Of a DNA stretch of 64,000 nucleotides, positions 8,318-15,847 are shown piece by piece. The DNA is from Winogradskya humida (GTDB lineage: Bacteria > Actinomycetota > Actinomycetes > Mycobacteriales > Micromonosporaceae): contig NZ_BOMN01000108.1 of NCBI RefSeq assembly GCF_016862215.1, positions 84,883 through 148,882 on the forward strand, in the 5' to 3' direction. How positions within the stretch are numbered: the first letter of the stretch is position 1; each line of letters begins with the position of its first letter. The translations under genes and the position numbers were made by a program. The notes under the pieces are model-generated. The model was not told the DNA's origin. It made no database searches and worked only from the letters and a program-made list of their open reading frames with translations.

Positions 8318-8998
8318 TCAGCGAGCATCCCAGCCCAGGCCGTAATCCCCCGGCGCAGCCTCCAGCAAATCGGCGAGCGGCACCTCCGCCGCCAGCTCAT
8401 ACGTTTTGTCAGCGCCGAGCTCGTACATGGAGACAGTCCGTGCGTCGTCCTGATCGACGATCCAATACCGAGAAATCCCGGTCGCGGCATACTCCTGAAG
8501 CTTGGTAACCCCGTCCATTGTTGCGGAACTGGGTGAGACGATCTCCACCACCAGAAGCAGGTCGTCGAGGGTGAACCAGACACCATCCGGCAACGGCTGC
8601 GCCCACAACGTCACATCCGGGATACGTCCCCCGTCGCCGTCCGGTCCCGAGACCAGAATCCCGAGACCTTGGAGAACATGGTCCGCTGGCCAGCCGGCAA
8701 ATCCGAACCAGAAGGACAGCCGCTGGGCGATGGCAGCGTGCCTCGAACCAGGCGGCGGCATGACGGTCAGCACTCCCTCAGGGCTCAACTCATAACGGTG
8801 GCCATACCGGTCCGCGGTATTCATCACCGTCAGGTCGTCGAGCGTGACGGTGGCAGGAAAGTAGTTGCCGACTGCCTCAGCGCCCATGACGTAAATACTA
8901 GTGTCGTCATCGCCGGGACCTGCCGCATCGTTCGTAACGTCCGGCGGAACATCTGGTCGCTCGAGCTGAGCCAAGCTAGAACCATGACTTCTAGACAT
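8318..8998 (-). CDS. Uma2-family (DUF820) PD-(D/E)XK nuclease-like protein
   Basis: A 226-residue protein (from 8998) of the Uma2/DUF820 family, a restriction-endonuclease-fold group of unclear role. The likely active-site set is visible: IPDVTLW (Asp), LVVEIVSPSSATMDG (Glu) and TKLQEYAATG (Lys), followed by ISRYWIVDQDD. The family's usual length is about 190, which would fit a start at the internal ATG 8887; the ATG at 8998 is favoured by a promoter-like TTGAGA/TACTAG pair just upstream that would give a leaderless mRNA, and an ATG at 9028 also exists. None has a good ribosome-binding site. It lies between the GyrI-like gene and rsmE. Confidence 0.8.
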   Translation of the reverse strand: MSRSHGSSLAQLERPDVPPDVTNDAAGPGDDDTSIYVMGAEAVGNYFPATVTLDDLTVMNTADRYGHRYELSPEGVLTVMPPPGSRHAAIAQRLSFWFGFAGWPADHVLQGLGILVSGPDGDGGRIPDVTLWAQPLPDGVWFTLDDLLLVVEIVSPSSATMDGVTKLQEYAATGISRYWIVDQDDARTVSMYELGADKTYELAAEVPLADLLEAAPGDYGLGWDAR

Positions 8999-9034
8999 GA
9001 AGCTAGTATGCACTCGACAAGTGTGCATCTCAAG

Positions 9035-9559
9035 TCAATCGATGGATGAGGCCTCCGGGGATTCATCGGTCAAGCGGATGGCCAGTTCGGTGTGCCAACG
9101 GGTTTTCCTGGGTTCGGTGCGGGGATCGGTGAGGTAGGCCTCGTAGCGGCAGGCGAAACGTTCGCCGGCGGGGCTGACCGTGCGGTCCAGGGTGAGGCCC
9201 TGGTCGTGGGCCCAGTCGCGCAACATGCCGTTCGCGCGGCGGCCGTGGTTGATGTACGTCAATGTTGCGTAGCGGCCGGCCGGCAACACTCCGGCGCGGA
9301 CCCGGTCGTCGTCCCGGACCGGCACGTCGCGGTCGGTGATGACGCCGACCTCGACGTCCATCGGGCCGTCCATGTCCACGACATGGAGCCGGAAGAACGT
9401 GTGACCGTACGCAACGGCGCGCTCGTCCGCCCACGAGTAGAGCTCCGCCATGAGCTGGTCCCGTACGGCGAACATCCCCCGGAACGGCGTAACCACCCGA
9501 ATCCCGACGCAATGCCGGAGTGGCGCGGCGACAACCCGCGGGCCATCAATGATTTCCAC
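9035..9559 (-). CDS. GyrI-like small-molecule-binding domain protein
   Basis: A 174-residue protein resembling the GyrI-like/AraC effector-binding fold: an early VEIIDGPRVVAAPLRH, a middle VEVGVITDRDVP, VLPAGRYATLTYINH and a terminal ERFACRYEAYLTDP. These domains bind small hydrophobic or cationic ligands in transcription factors or as stand-alone proteins. No DNA-binding domain is present. The GTG at 9559 is chosen because GGTGGAG precedes it by 5 nt; the frame is open further upstream to 9676 without such a signal. The specific ligand is unknown. Confidence 0.7.
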   Translation of the reverse strand: MEIIDGPRVVAAPLRHCVGIRVVTPFRGMFAVRDQLMAELYSWADERAVAYGHTFFRLHVVDMDGPMDVEVGVITDRDVPVRDDDRVRAGVLPAGRYATLTYINHGRRANGMLRDWAHDQGLTLDRTVSPAGERFACRYEAYLTDPRTEPRKTRWHTELAIRLTDESPEASSID

Positions 9560-9775
9560 CGGCACTCCACCGGCACCTCCGTGCACACTCCGCGATGCTC
9601 CCCGGGAATGGAGACGGTACGCGACGCCGATCACGACCGAAAGATCCGCGCACGATGCGGAGCGAGGCGAGACCACTCGCGCAGAATGAAGGTGGCGAGC
9701 GGCCGTTCCGGCGCCGCCAGGCGCCTGGCTGATCGACGCCGGCCTCGGTGGGAACTGCGGTCAGCACCATGCAAT

Positions 9776-9820
9776 CAGGCACGACAGCAAGATCTTGACC
9801 TTGATCTGCTGCCGTGCCTG
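9776..9820 (-). terminator. Hairpin terminator downstream of dnaJ
   Basis: CAGGCACGACAGCAAGATC pairs with GATCTGCTGCCGTGCCTG with one mismatch and one bulge, around an 8-nt loop. It lies 47 bp after the dnaJ stop. No strong T-run follows on the minus strand, as is common in high-GC organisms. Confidence 0.7.
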
Positions 9821-9866
9821 AAAGGACTTGCCGCGTCTGAAGCTCCAAAAAGCGGAGCCGGAAAAA

Positions 9867-11009
9867 TCAGTGCCCGTTGAAGGCGTCCCGCATGCGGGAG
9901 AAGAAGCCGCCCTGCTTGCTGAGCTCGGCGATGTCCTCGCCCCGGGTCTTGGCGAAGTCGCGGAGCATGCGTTCCTGATCGGGGGTGAGCTTGGTGGGCG
10001 TTTTGACGTCGAGGTGGACGAAGAGCTCACCTCGGCCCTGGCCGCGCAGGTGGGGGACGCCCTTGCCGCGGACGCGCAACGTGGAGGCGGGCTGGGTGCC
10101 GGCTTTGACCTCGATGTTCTCTTCCGAGTCGAGGGTTTTGATCGTGAGTCTGGTGCCGAGGGCGGCGGCCGTCATCGGGAGGGTGACCCGGCAGTGCAGG
10201 TCGTCGCCCTTGCGGGAGTAGACGTCATGGGGGCGTTCGTGGATCTCGACGTAGAGGTCGCCTGCCGTGCCGCCGCCGGGGCCAACCTCGCCCTGCTGGG
10301 CGAGGCGGATGCGCATGCCGTCCTCGACGCCCGCGGGGATCTTGACCGTGAGTGAGCGGCGGGTGCGGATGCGGCCGTCGCCGGCGCAGGTGGGGCAGGG
10401 GTGCGGGATGACGGTGCCGTGACCCTGGCAGGTCTGGCAGGGGCGGGACGAGACGACCTGGCCCAGGAAGGTGCGTTGCACCGACTGGACCTCGCCGCGG
10501 CCCGCGCAGGTCTCGCACGTGGCGAGGTGGGTGCCGGGGGCCGTGCCCGCTCCGGAGCACTGGGTGCAGAGCACCGCCGTGTCGACCGTGATGGGGGCTT
10601 CGACGCCGAACGCCGTCTCGACCAGGTCCAGCTCCAGGCGCAGGATCGCGTCGGCGCCGGGACGGGTGCGGGGGCGCGGGCCTCGGGAGCCGCCGCCGGC
10701 GGCCGTGCCGAAGAACGCGTCCATGATGTCCTGGAAGCCGACGAACGGGCCTGCGCCGCCGGGACCGCCCGGGCCACCGCCTCCGCCACCGGGCGCGAGG
10801 GGGTCACCACCGAGGTCGACCATCTGGCGCTTCTGGTCGTCGGAGAGGACCTCGTAGGCGGCGTTGATGTCCTTGAACTTCTCGTGCGCCTCGGGGTCCG
10901 GATTCACATCCGGGTGGTACTGACGGGCCAGCTTGCGATAGGCGCGCTTGATCTCGTCGTCGGTGGCTTCCCGGCTGACGCCGAGAATTCCGTAGTAGTC
11001 CTTGGCCAC
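9867..11009 (-). CDS. dnaJ: Chaperone protein DnaJ
   Basis: A 380-residue type I DnaJ (Hsp40), the co-chaperone that delivers substrates to DnaK and stimulates its ATPase. In order: J domain (about 3-70) with HPD in YHPDVNP; Gly/Phe-rich linker with GGGGGGPGGPGG; zinc centre with four repeats CTQCSGAG, CETCAGRG, CQTCQGHG and CPTCAGDG; two C-terminal beta domains. GTG at 11009 gives the usual VAKDYYGILGV start; ATG at 11027 would add six residues. It follows hrcA by about 60 bp and should share its CIRCE-controlled promoter. Confidence 0.96.
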   Translation of the reverse strand: MAKDYYGILGVSREATDDEIKRAYRKLARQYHPDVNPDPEAHEKFKDINAAYEVLSDDQKRQMVDLGGDPLAPGGGGGGPGGPGGAGPFVGFQDIMDAFFGTAAGGGSRGPRPRTRPGADAILRLELDLVETAFGVEAPITVDTAVLCTQCSGAGTAPGTHLATCETCAGRGEVQSVQRTFLGQVVSSRPCQTCQGHGTVIPHPCPTCAGDGRIRTRRSLTVKIPAGVEDGMRIRLAQQGEVGPGGGTAGDLYVEIHERPHDVYSRKGDDLHCRVTLPMTAAALGTRLTIKTLDSEENIEVKAGTQPASTLRVRGKGVPHLRGQGRGELFVHLDVKTPTKLTPDQERMLRDFAKTRGEDIAELSKQGGFFSRMRDAFNGH

Positions 11010-11070
11010 TGGGTTTCGAGTCCTCATGTCTGCCCCGCGCTACGCGCTGGAGAGCGTCGTCGCTTGTGCG

Positions 11071-12093
11071 TCAGTTCTGTGCCAGCAAATCGCCAACGTA
11101 GCGTGCCACTGCACGCACCGTAGCGATGGTGCCGGGGTAATCCATCCGGGTCGGCCCCAGCACGCCGAGGCCACCAACGATTGTCGTACCCGGTCCGTAA
11201 CCCGAGCTGACGACCGAGGCCGCCCGCAAGTTGTCGATCTCGTTCTCGTCGCCGATGCGGACGCGCGTGGTGCTCGGCTCCACTTCACCGATCAGTTTGA
11301 GGAGGATGACCTCCTCTTCCAGCGCTTCCAGCACCGGCCGCAGGGAGCCCTGGAAGTCCAGGACACCGCCGCGGGTCAGGTTGGCCGTGCCGGCTAGGGC
11401 GAGACGTTCGTCACTGCGCTCGACCAGGGTCTCGAGCAGCACGGACGCCAGGCAGGCCATGGTATTGCGTTTCTCCTGCGGACATTCGTCCACCAGCGCC
11501 TGCACGAGCGGCGGCGTGTCGGCCATCTTCTGCCCGCTGAGCTTGGTGTTGACCTGACGGCGCATGTCGAGCACGTCGTCGTTGCTGGTCGGACCGGGCA
11601 GCTCGACGAGACGCTGCTCGACCCGGCCGGTGTCCGCGATCATCACGAGCATCATCCGGGTGCTGGAGATCGGTACCAGCTCCAGATGACGCACCGCGGA
11701 GCGCGACAGGCTGGGATATTGCACGACGGCGACCTGGCGGGTCAGCTGGGCGAGCAGCCGCACTGTGCGGTGCACCACATCATCCAGGTCGACGGCGCCG
11801 GCCAGGAAGCGCTCGATCGCGCGCCGCTCGGCCGGGCTCAGTGCCTTGACCCGGGAGAGCCGGTCGACGAAGAGCCGGTAGCCGGCGTCGGTGGGCACCC
11901 GGCCGGCGCTGGTGTGCGGCTGCCGGATGTAGCCCTCTTCCTCCAGCACGGCCATGTCGTTGCGCACCGTGGCCGGGGAAACCCCCAGCTGGTGGCGCTC
12001 GACGAGGGACTTGCTGCCCACGGGCTCCTGCGTCGCGACGTAATCCTCGACGATGGCGCGCAGAACCTCGAGCTTGCGGTCATCAAGACTCAT
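11071..12093 (-). CDS. hrcA: Heat-inducible transcriptional repressor HrcA
   Basis: A 340-residue HrcA, the repressor that binds CIRCE and controls class I heat-shock genes. The N-terminal winged helix is seen in LEVLRAIVEDYVATQEPVG and SPATVRNDMAVLEEEGYI, followed by QPHTSAGRVPTDAGYRLF, a hallmark of the family; a GAF-like domain fills the rest. ATG at 12093 has GGGAGGGG just upstream. A CIRCE copy lies 23 bp upstream, so it is autoregulated together with dnaJ. Confidence 0.97.
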   Translation of the reverse strand: MSLDDRKLEVLRAIVEDYVATQEPVGSKSLVERHQLGVSPATVRNDMAVLEEEGYIRQPHTSAGRVPTDAGYRLFVDRLSRVKALSPAERRAIERFLAGAVDLDDVVHRTVRLLAQLTRQVAVVQYPSLSRSAVRHLELVPISSTRMMLVMIADTGRVEQRLVELPGPTSNDDVLDMRRQVNTKLSGQKMADTPPLVQALVDECPQEKRNTMACLASVLLETLVERSDERLALAGTANLTRGGVLDFQGSLRPVLEALEEEVILLKLIGEVEPSTTRVRIGDENEIDNLRAASVVSSGYGPGTTIVGGLGVLGPTRMDYPGTIATVRAVARYVGDLLAQN

Positions 12094-12115
12094 GACCCCT
12101 CCCCCTCTATCGGTC

Positions 12116-12142
12116 CTGGCACTCGACTTCCCGGAGTGCCAG
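12116..12142. promoter_or_regulatory. CIRCE operator of the hrcA-dnaJ operon
   Basis: Perfect 9-9-9 inverted repeat CTGGCACTC - 9 nt - GAGTGCCAG, matching the CIRCE consensus (TTAGCACTC-N9-GAGTGCTAA). It is 23 bp upstream of the hrcA start codon. Confidence 0.95.
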
Positions 12143-12273
12143 TCTACGTCGCCGTCGCGATGCGCGCGATGATCGACCGGTAGGTCGACCTCTGCTTAGC
12201 CGAGTGTCTATTCTCCGACCCCACCTGGGTGTTGCCCTCGCCACGGTCGACCCGCGGTCCTACCGTGTTGCCC

Positions 12274-12852
12274 ATGACTGAGCCGCCGCGCCCGCCCGGT
12301 GAGGGGAATCCTTCGGATCCCACCGAGCCGTACAACTATCCCCCGCCCTCTCATGGCACGCCGCCTCCCCCACCGCCGCCGGCCTACGGATCCCCCGCAC
12401 CCGGCTCCGACGCGGGCTACGGGTCGACCCCGCCCGGCTCCGGCGCGCCCTACGGGCAGCAGCAGCCTTACGGCCAGCAGCCTTACGGCGGCGGCTACCC
12501 GTCGAGCAGCGCCAACGATGACAAGACCTGGATCCTCGTCGCCCACTTCGGCGGCGCGGCGGGAGCGTTCCTCGGCGCGGGCTGCGCCGGCTGGATCGCA
12601 CCGCTGGTCGCGCTGCTCGTCCAGGGCCCGAAGTCGCCCGTGGCCCGGGCCGAGGCGATCAAGGCGCTGAACTTCCAGATCCTCTGGTCGATCATCGCGC
12701 TGATCGGCTGGATCACGACCTGCGCCATCATCGGGTTCATCATCGCCCCGGTCGCGACGCTGATCGCGGCGATCATCGGCGTCATCGCGGGCGTCAAGGC
12801 CAGCAACAACGAGCCGTACAACTACCCGCTGACGGTTTCGATCATCAAATAG
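12274..12852 (+). CDS. DUF4870-type small membrane protein with proline/glycine-rich N-terminus
   Basis: A 192-residue protein. Residues 1-80 are low-complexity Pro/Gly/Tyr/Gln (PPPPPPPAYG, GQQQPYGQQPYGGGYP); the rest carries the DUF4870 pattern: KTWILVAHFGGAAGAF, LVQGPKSPVARAEAIKALNFQ and two long hydrophobic segments ending VIAGVKASNNEPYNYPL. Probably an integral membrane protein with the N-terminus in the cytoplasm; its function is unknown. ATG at 12274 is chosen over an upstream in-frame ATG at 12229 because homologues begin near MTEPP-like sequences. Transcribed divergently from hrcA. Confidence 0.8.
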   Translation: MTEPPRPPGEGNPSDPTEPYNYPPPSHGTPPPPPPPAYGSPAPGSDAGYGSTPPGSGAPYGQQQPYGQQPYGGGYPSSSANDDKTWILVAHFGGAAGAFLGAGCAGWIAPLVALLVQGPKSPVARAEAIKALNFQILWSIIALIGWITTCAIIGFIIAPVATLIAAIIGVIAGVKASNNEPYNYPLTVSIIK

Positions 12853-12860
12853 TGCGGATT

Positions 12861-12918
12861 CGCGATCTGCTGCCCGCGCGTGTCACGACCTCCCGGCGTG
12901 TCACGGCAGCAGATCGCG
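12861..12918. terminator. Bidirectional hairpin overlapping the hemW stop
   Basis: Perfect 14-bp stem CGCGATCTGCTGCC / GGCAGCAGATCGCG with a 30-nt spacer. One arm encodes the last residues of hemW (VRDLL). It separates the convergent DUF4870 and hemW genes. Confidence 0.75.
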
Positions 12919-14091
12919 GACCACCGCGTCGGCCAGCAGGCGGCCCTGCAGGGTGAGCACGGCGCGCCCCGGGACGGAAGGCTCCAGCAGGCCGTTGGCC
13001 AGCGCTTTCTCCACCCCGACCGGGTCCAGCCCGGCGAGCGGCAGGCCGTCCTTCAGTCGCAGCCCCAGCATCACTTCCTCGACCCGGCGGTCATCGGGGG
13101 TCAAGATCTCGCGGGCCAGGCCGGGTGAGACACCTTCCGCCAACCGCTGCGCGTACGCCGAAGGGTGCTTGACGTTCCACCACCGCACCCCGCCGACATG
13201 GCTGTGCGCCCCCGGCCCGAACCCCCACCAGTCGCCACCGGTCCAGTACAGCCGGTTGTGCCTGCACTGCGCCTCGGGTGACGTGGCCCAGTTCGACACC
13301 TCGTACCACTCGAAGCCCGCACCCGTCAGCGCCCGGTCAGCGGTCAGGTAGCGGTCGGCGGCCACGTCGTCGCTCGGGTATTCCAGCTCGCCCCGCCGCA
13401 TCCGGGCCGCGATCCTGGTGCCGTCCTCGACAATCAGCGAGTACGCGCTCACATGGTCGACCCCCGCCCCGATCACCGCGTCGAGCGAGGCCGCGAAGTC
13501 GTCAGCGGTCTCCCCGGGCGTCCCGTAGATCAGGTCCAGGTTGACGTGCTCGAACCCGGCTTCGCGTGCTTCCGTGGCGGCCTGGATCGCGCGTCCCGGG
13601 GTGTGGTTACGCTCGAGGATCCTCAGGACGCCGGCCGAGGCGGACTGCATGCCGAGCGAGATGCGGTTGAACCCGACACTTCGCAATTTTTCAAGATATG
13701 CCGGGCTGACCGTCTCGGGGTTGGCCTCCGTGGTGATCTCCGCGCCGGTAGCGATTCCCCAGGTCTCATCGATGCCCTCGAGAATCCGCCCAAGATCCTC
13801 TGCCGACAGCAGCGTAGGCGTGCCGCCACCGACGAAGACGGTCTGGACCGGTTGCCGAGTCACGATTTTTCCAGCAAATCGGACTTCTGTAAGGACCGTC
13901 GACGCGTACTCAGCCTGACTCGCGCCCCCACCCAGCTCCCGAGCCGTATACGTATTGAAGTCGCAATACCCGCACCGGCTGGCGCAGAAAGGCACGTGGA
14001 CATAGACGCCGAACTGATCGGACACCCGCACGGAGTCAGGCAACGACCCGTCACTCGGGACAGGCTCCCCATCGGGCAAAGCTCCAGGCAT
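12901..14091 (-). CDS. hemW: Radical SAM heme chaperone HemW
   Basis: A 396-residue HemN-like radical SAM protein. YVHVPFCASRCGYCDFNTY holds the CxxxCxxC [4Fe-4S] ligands; GGGTPTLL, EANPETVSPAYLEKL, NRISLGMQSA and NLDLIYGTPGET are the SAM-barrel motifs. HemW proteins insert heme into partner proteins; unlike true HemN they lack coproporphyrinogen oxidase activity, and the single Cys after CxxxCxxC fits HemW. In actinobacteria it usually lies between lepA and hrcA, as here apart from insertions. The start ATG at 14091 is 37 bp from the divergent enoyl-CoA hydratase. Confidence 0.92.
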   Translation of the reverse strand: MPGALPDGEPVPSDGSLPDSVRVSDQFGVYVHVPFCASRCGYCDFNTYTARELGGGASQAEYASTVLTEVRFAGKIVTRQPVQTVFVGGGTPTLLSAEDLGRILEGIDETWGIATGAEITTEANPETVSPAYLEKLRSVGFNRISLGMQSASAGVLRILERNHTPGRAIQAATEAREAGFEHVNLDLIYGTPGETADDFAASLDAVIGAGVDHVSAYSLIVEDGTRIAARMRRGELEYPSDDVAADRYLTADRALTGAGFEWYEVSNWATSPEAQCRHNRLYWTGGDWWGFGPGAHSHVGGVRWWNVKHPSAYAQRLAEGVSPGLAREILTPDDRRVEEVMLGLRLKDGLPLAGLDPVGVEKALANGLLEPSVPGRAVLTLQGRLLADAVVRDLLP

Positions 14092-14128
14092 CCGTCAAGT
14101 GTGCACGCCCCCGGTTAGGGTTCCTCGC

Positions 14129-14899
14129 ATGGCTCTGGTCCGTTCCGTCACCGACGCCGGGGTGACCACCCTGACGCTGGACAGCCCCGCGAACCGCAAC
14201 GCCCTCTCCTCCGCGTTGATGCGTGACCTGCTCAGCGGTCTCGGCGCGGCGCTGACCGACACGTCCGTGCGCGCGGTGGTGATCTCGCACACGGGCCCGG
14301 TCTTCTGCTCCGGCGCCGATCTCAAGGAGACCGCCGAGACCCGCGACGACGCCAAGGTTCCCGCCGAGATCATGGCTGACGTGCTGGCCGCCATCTGGGA
14401 GTTCCCGAAACCGGTGGTCGCCCGGGTCGCCGGGCCGGCCCGCGCGGGCGGTCTCGGCCTGATCGCGGCGGCCGACCTCGCGGTGTGCACACGTGATGCC
14501 ACGTTCGCGTTCTCGGAGGTACGGCTCGGCGTGATCCCGGCAGTGATCAGTGCCACCGTGCTGCCCCGTCTCGCCCCGCGCGCCGCGGCCGAGCTCTACC
14601 TGACCGGTGACGTCTTCGACGGCGTACGAGCTGCCGAGATCGGCCTCGTGACCGCCGCCGTCTCGTTGGAGGAGTTGGACGGGCGGGTTGCCGCGTTCTG
14701 CGACTCTCTGGTGAAGGGCGGCCCGATCGCCCTGGCGGGGACGAAACAGCTGCTCCGCCGACCGCCCGCGGAGTCGATCCGCGCCGACATGGCCGAGCTG
14801 GCGGCCCGCTCCGGCTCGTACTTCAAGTCCGCGGAAGGCAGGGAGGGCGTCGCCGCCTTCCGGGAAAAACGACCGGCGAACTGGGTGCCCGTGACGTGA
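14129..14899 (+). CDS. Enoyl-CoA hydratase/isomerase family protein
   Basis: A 256-residue crotonase-fold enzyme. NRNALSSALMRDLL at the start, VFCSGADLKE forming one half of the oxyanion hole, and the second half in GPARAGGLGLIAAADLAVC; FAFSEVRLGVIPAVIS is the family region that usually carries catalytic Glu residues. It likely hydrates a trans-2-enoyl-CoA, but the exact substrate cannot be read. ATG at 14129 is preferred to 14099, which would extend into the hemW upstream region. It may be co-transcribed with the next gene 32 bp downstream. Confidence 0.88.
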   Translation: MALVRSVTDAGVTTLTLDSPANRNALSSALMRDLLSGLGAALTDTSVRAVVISHTGPVFCSGADLKETAETRDDAKVPAEIMADVLAAIWEFPKPVVARVAGPARAGGLGLIAAADLAVCTRDATFAFSEVRLGVIPAVISATVLPRLAPRAAAELYLTGDVFDGVRAAEIGLVTAAVSLEELDGRVAAFCDSLVKGGPIALAGTKQLLRRPPAESIRADMAELAARSGSYFKSAEGREGVAAFREKRPANWVPVT

Positions 14900-14931
14900 A
14901 AGTCTAATCTTGATCAAACAGAGGAGCGTGG

Positions 14932-15768
14932 GTGAAGAACAAGACGTTCGCGATCGTCGCGGTTCTAGCGCTGGTCGTCGCACTCGGTTTCTTCGTCTCG
15001 CAGTCCTTCAAGGGCACCATCAAGCTGCCGCTGCTCGGCCCGGAATGCACCGTCAAGGCCGACGGCGAGGTCACCCTCGACTCCGTGCAGATGGCGAACG
15101 CCGCCACGATCTCCGCGGTCGGCATGCGGCGCAAGATGTCCGAGCGGGCCATCGTGGTCGCGCTGGCCACCGCGCTGCAGGAGTCGAAGCTGGAGAACCT
15201 CGACACCGGCGACCGTGACTCGGTCGGGCTGTTCCAGCAGCGGCCCAGCCAGGGCTGGGGCACGCCGGAGCAGATCCAGGACCCGCGCTACGCCGCCGAC
15301 AAGTTCTACACCGCCCTCAAGAAGGTCAAGGGCTGGAAGAAGATGCGGGTCACCGATGCCGCGCAGAAGGTGCAACGGTCGGCTTACCCGAACGCGTACG
15401 AGAAATGGGCCGACGAGTCCGAAGTCCTGACCAAAGCGCTCACCGGACGAGCCACGGGTGCCGTCGAGTGCACGGTGAGTGGCGAACCGGCGCTTCGCGG
15501 GGCGGCTGCCGCGGCCGCTCTCACCGAGGGTCTGCGGCTGGACTGGGGCCTCGACGCGTCCCAGGACGCGGGCCTGAAAGTCGCGGTCAAGGACGCGAAC
15601 ACCGGCTGGCGCTACGCACACTGGCTGGTCTCACACGCCCAGACCACGGGCCTGGAGCGGGTGCGTTTCGCCGATCGGGAGTGGAACGCCCCGGACGGCA
15701 AGTGGCAGCCGGTTACAGGTGACCGCCGCGTCGGCAATGACACGGTCGTGGCGGAAGTATTTCGCTGA
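14932..15768 (+). CDS. Membrane-anchored protein with lysozyme-like fold
   Basis: A 278-residue protein with an N-terminal signal anchor (KNKTFAIVAVLALVVALGFF). The exported part has ATALQESKLENL and DRDSVGLFQQRPSQGWGTP, the Glu and glutamine-rich loop typical of lytic-transglycosylase-like domains in actinobacterial cell-wall proteins; later YANKFYTAL-like and RSAYPNAYEKWAD segments support this fold. The C-terminal 100 residues (GLDASQDAGLK..., HWLVSHAQTTGLERVRF) form a second conserved module. Such proteins are often misnamed heavy metal transporters. GTG at 14932 has GAGGAG upstream. Muralytic activity is inferred only. Confidence 0.75.
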   Translation: MKNKTFAIVAVLALVVALGFFVSQSFKGTIKLPLLGPECTVKADGEVTLDSVQMANAATISAVGMRRKMSERAIVVALATALQESKLENLDTGDRDSVGLFQQRPSQGWGTPEQIQDPRYAADKFYTALKKVKGWKKMRVTDAAQKVQRSAYPNAYEKWADESEVLTKALTGRATGAVECTVSGEPALRGAAAAAALTEGLRLDWGLDASQDAGLKVAVKDANTGWRYAHWLVSHAQTTGLERVRFADREWNAPDGKWQPVTGDRRVGNDTVVAEVFR

Positions 15769-15847
15769 CAGAAAACACTCCCCCGATCCATAGCGCTACG
15801 TATACATCGACATGGACAGACAGCGACCGCACTGGTACTAGTTATTC

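Noticed and set aside
12901..14091. HemN (coproporphyrinogen III dehydrogenase) for the radical SAM gene
   Set aside because: CxxxCxxC without the extra HemN Cys, length of about 396, and synteny with lepA and hrcA fit HemW better.
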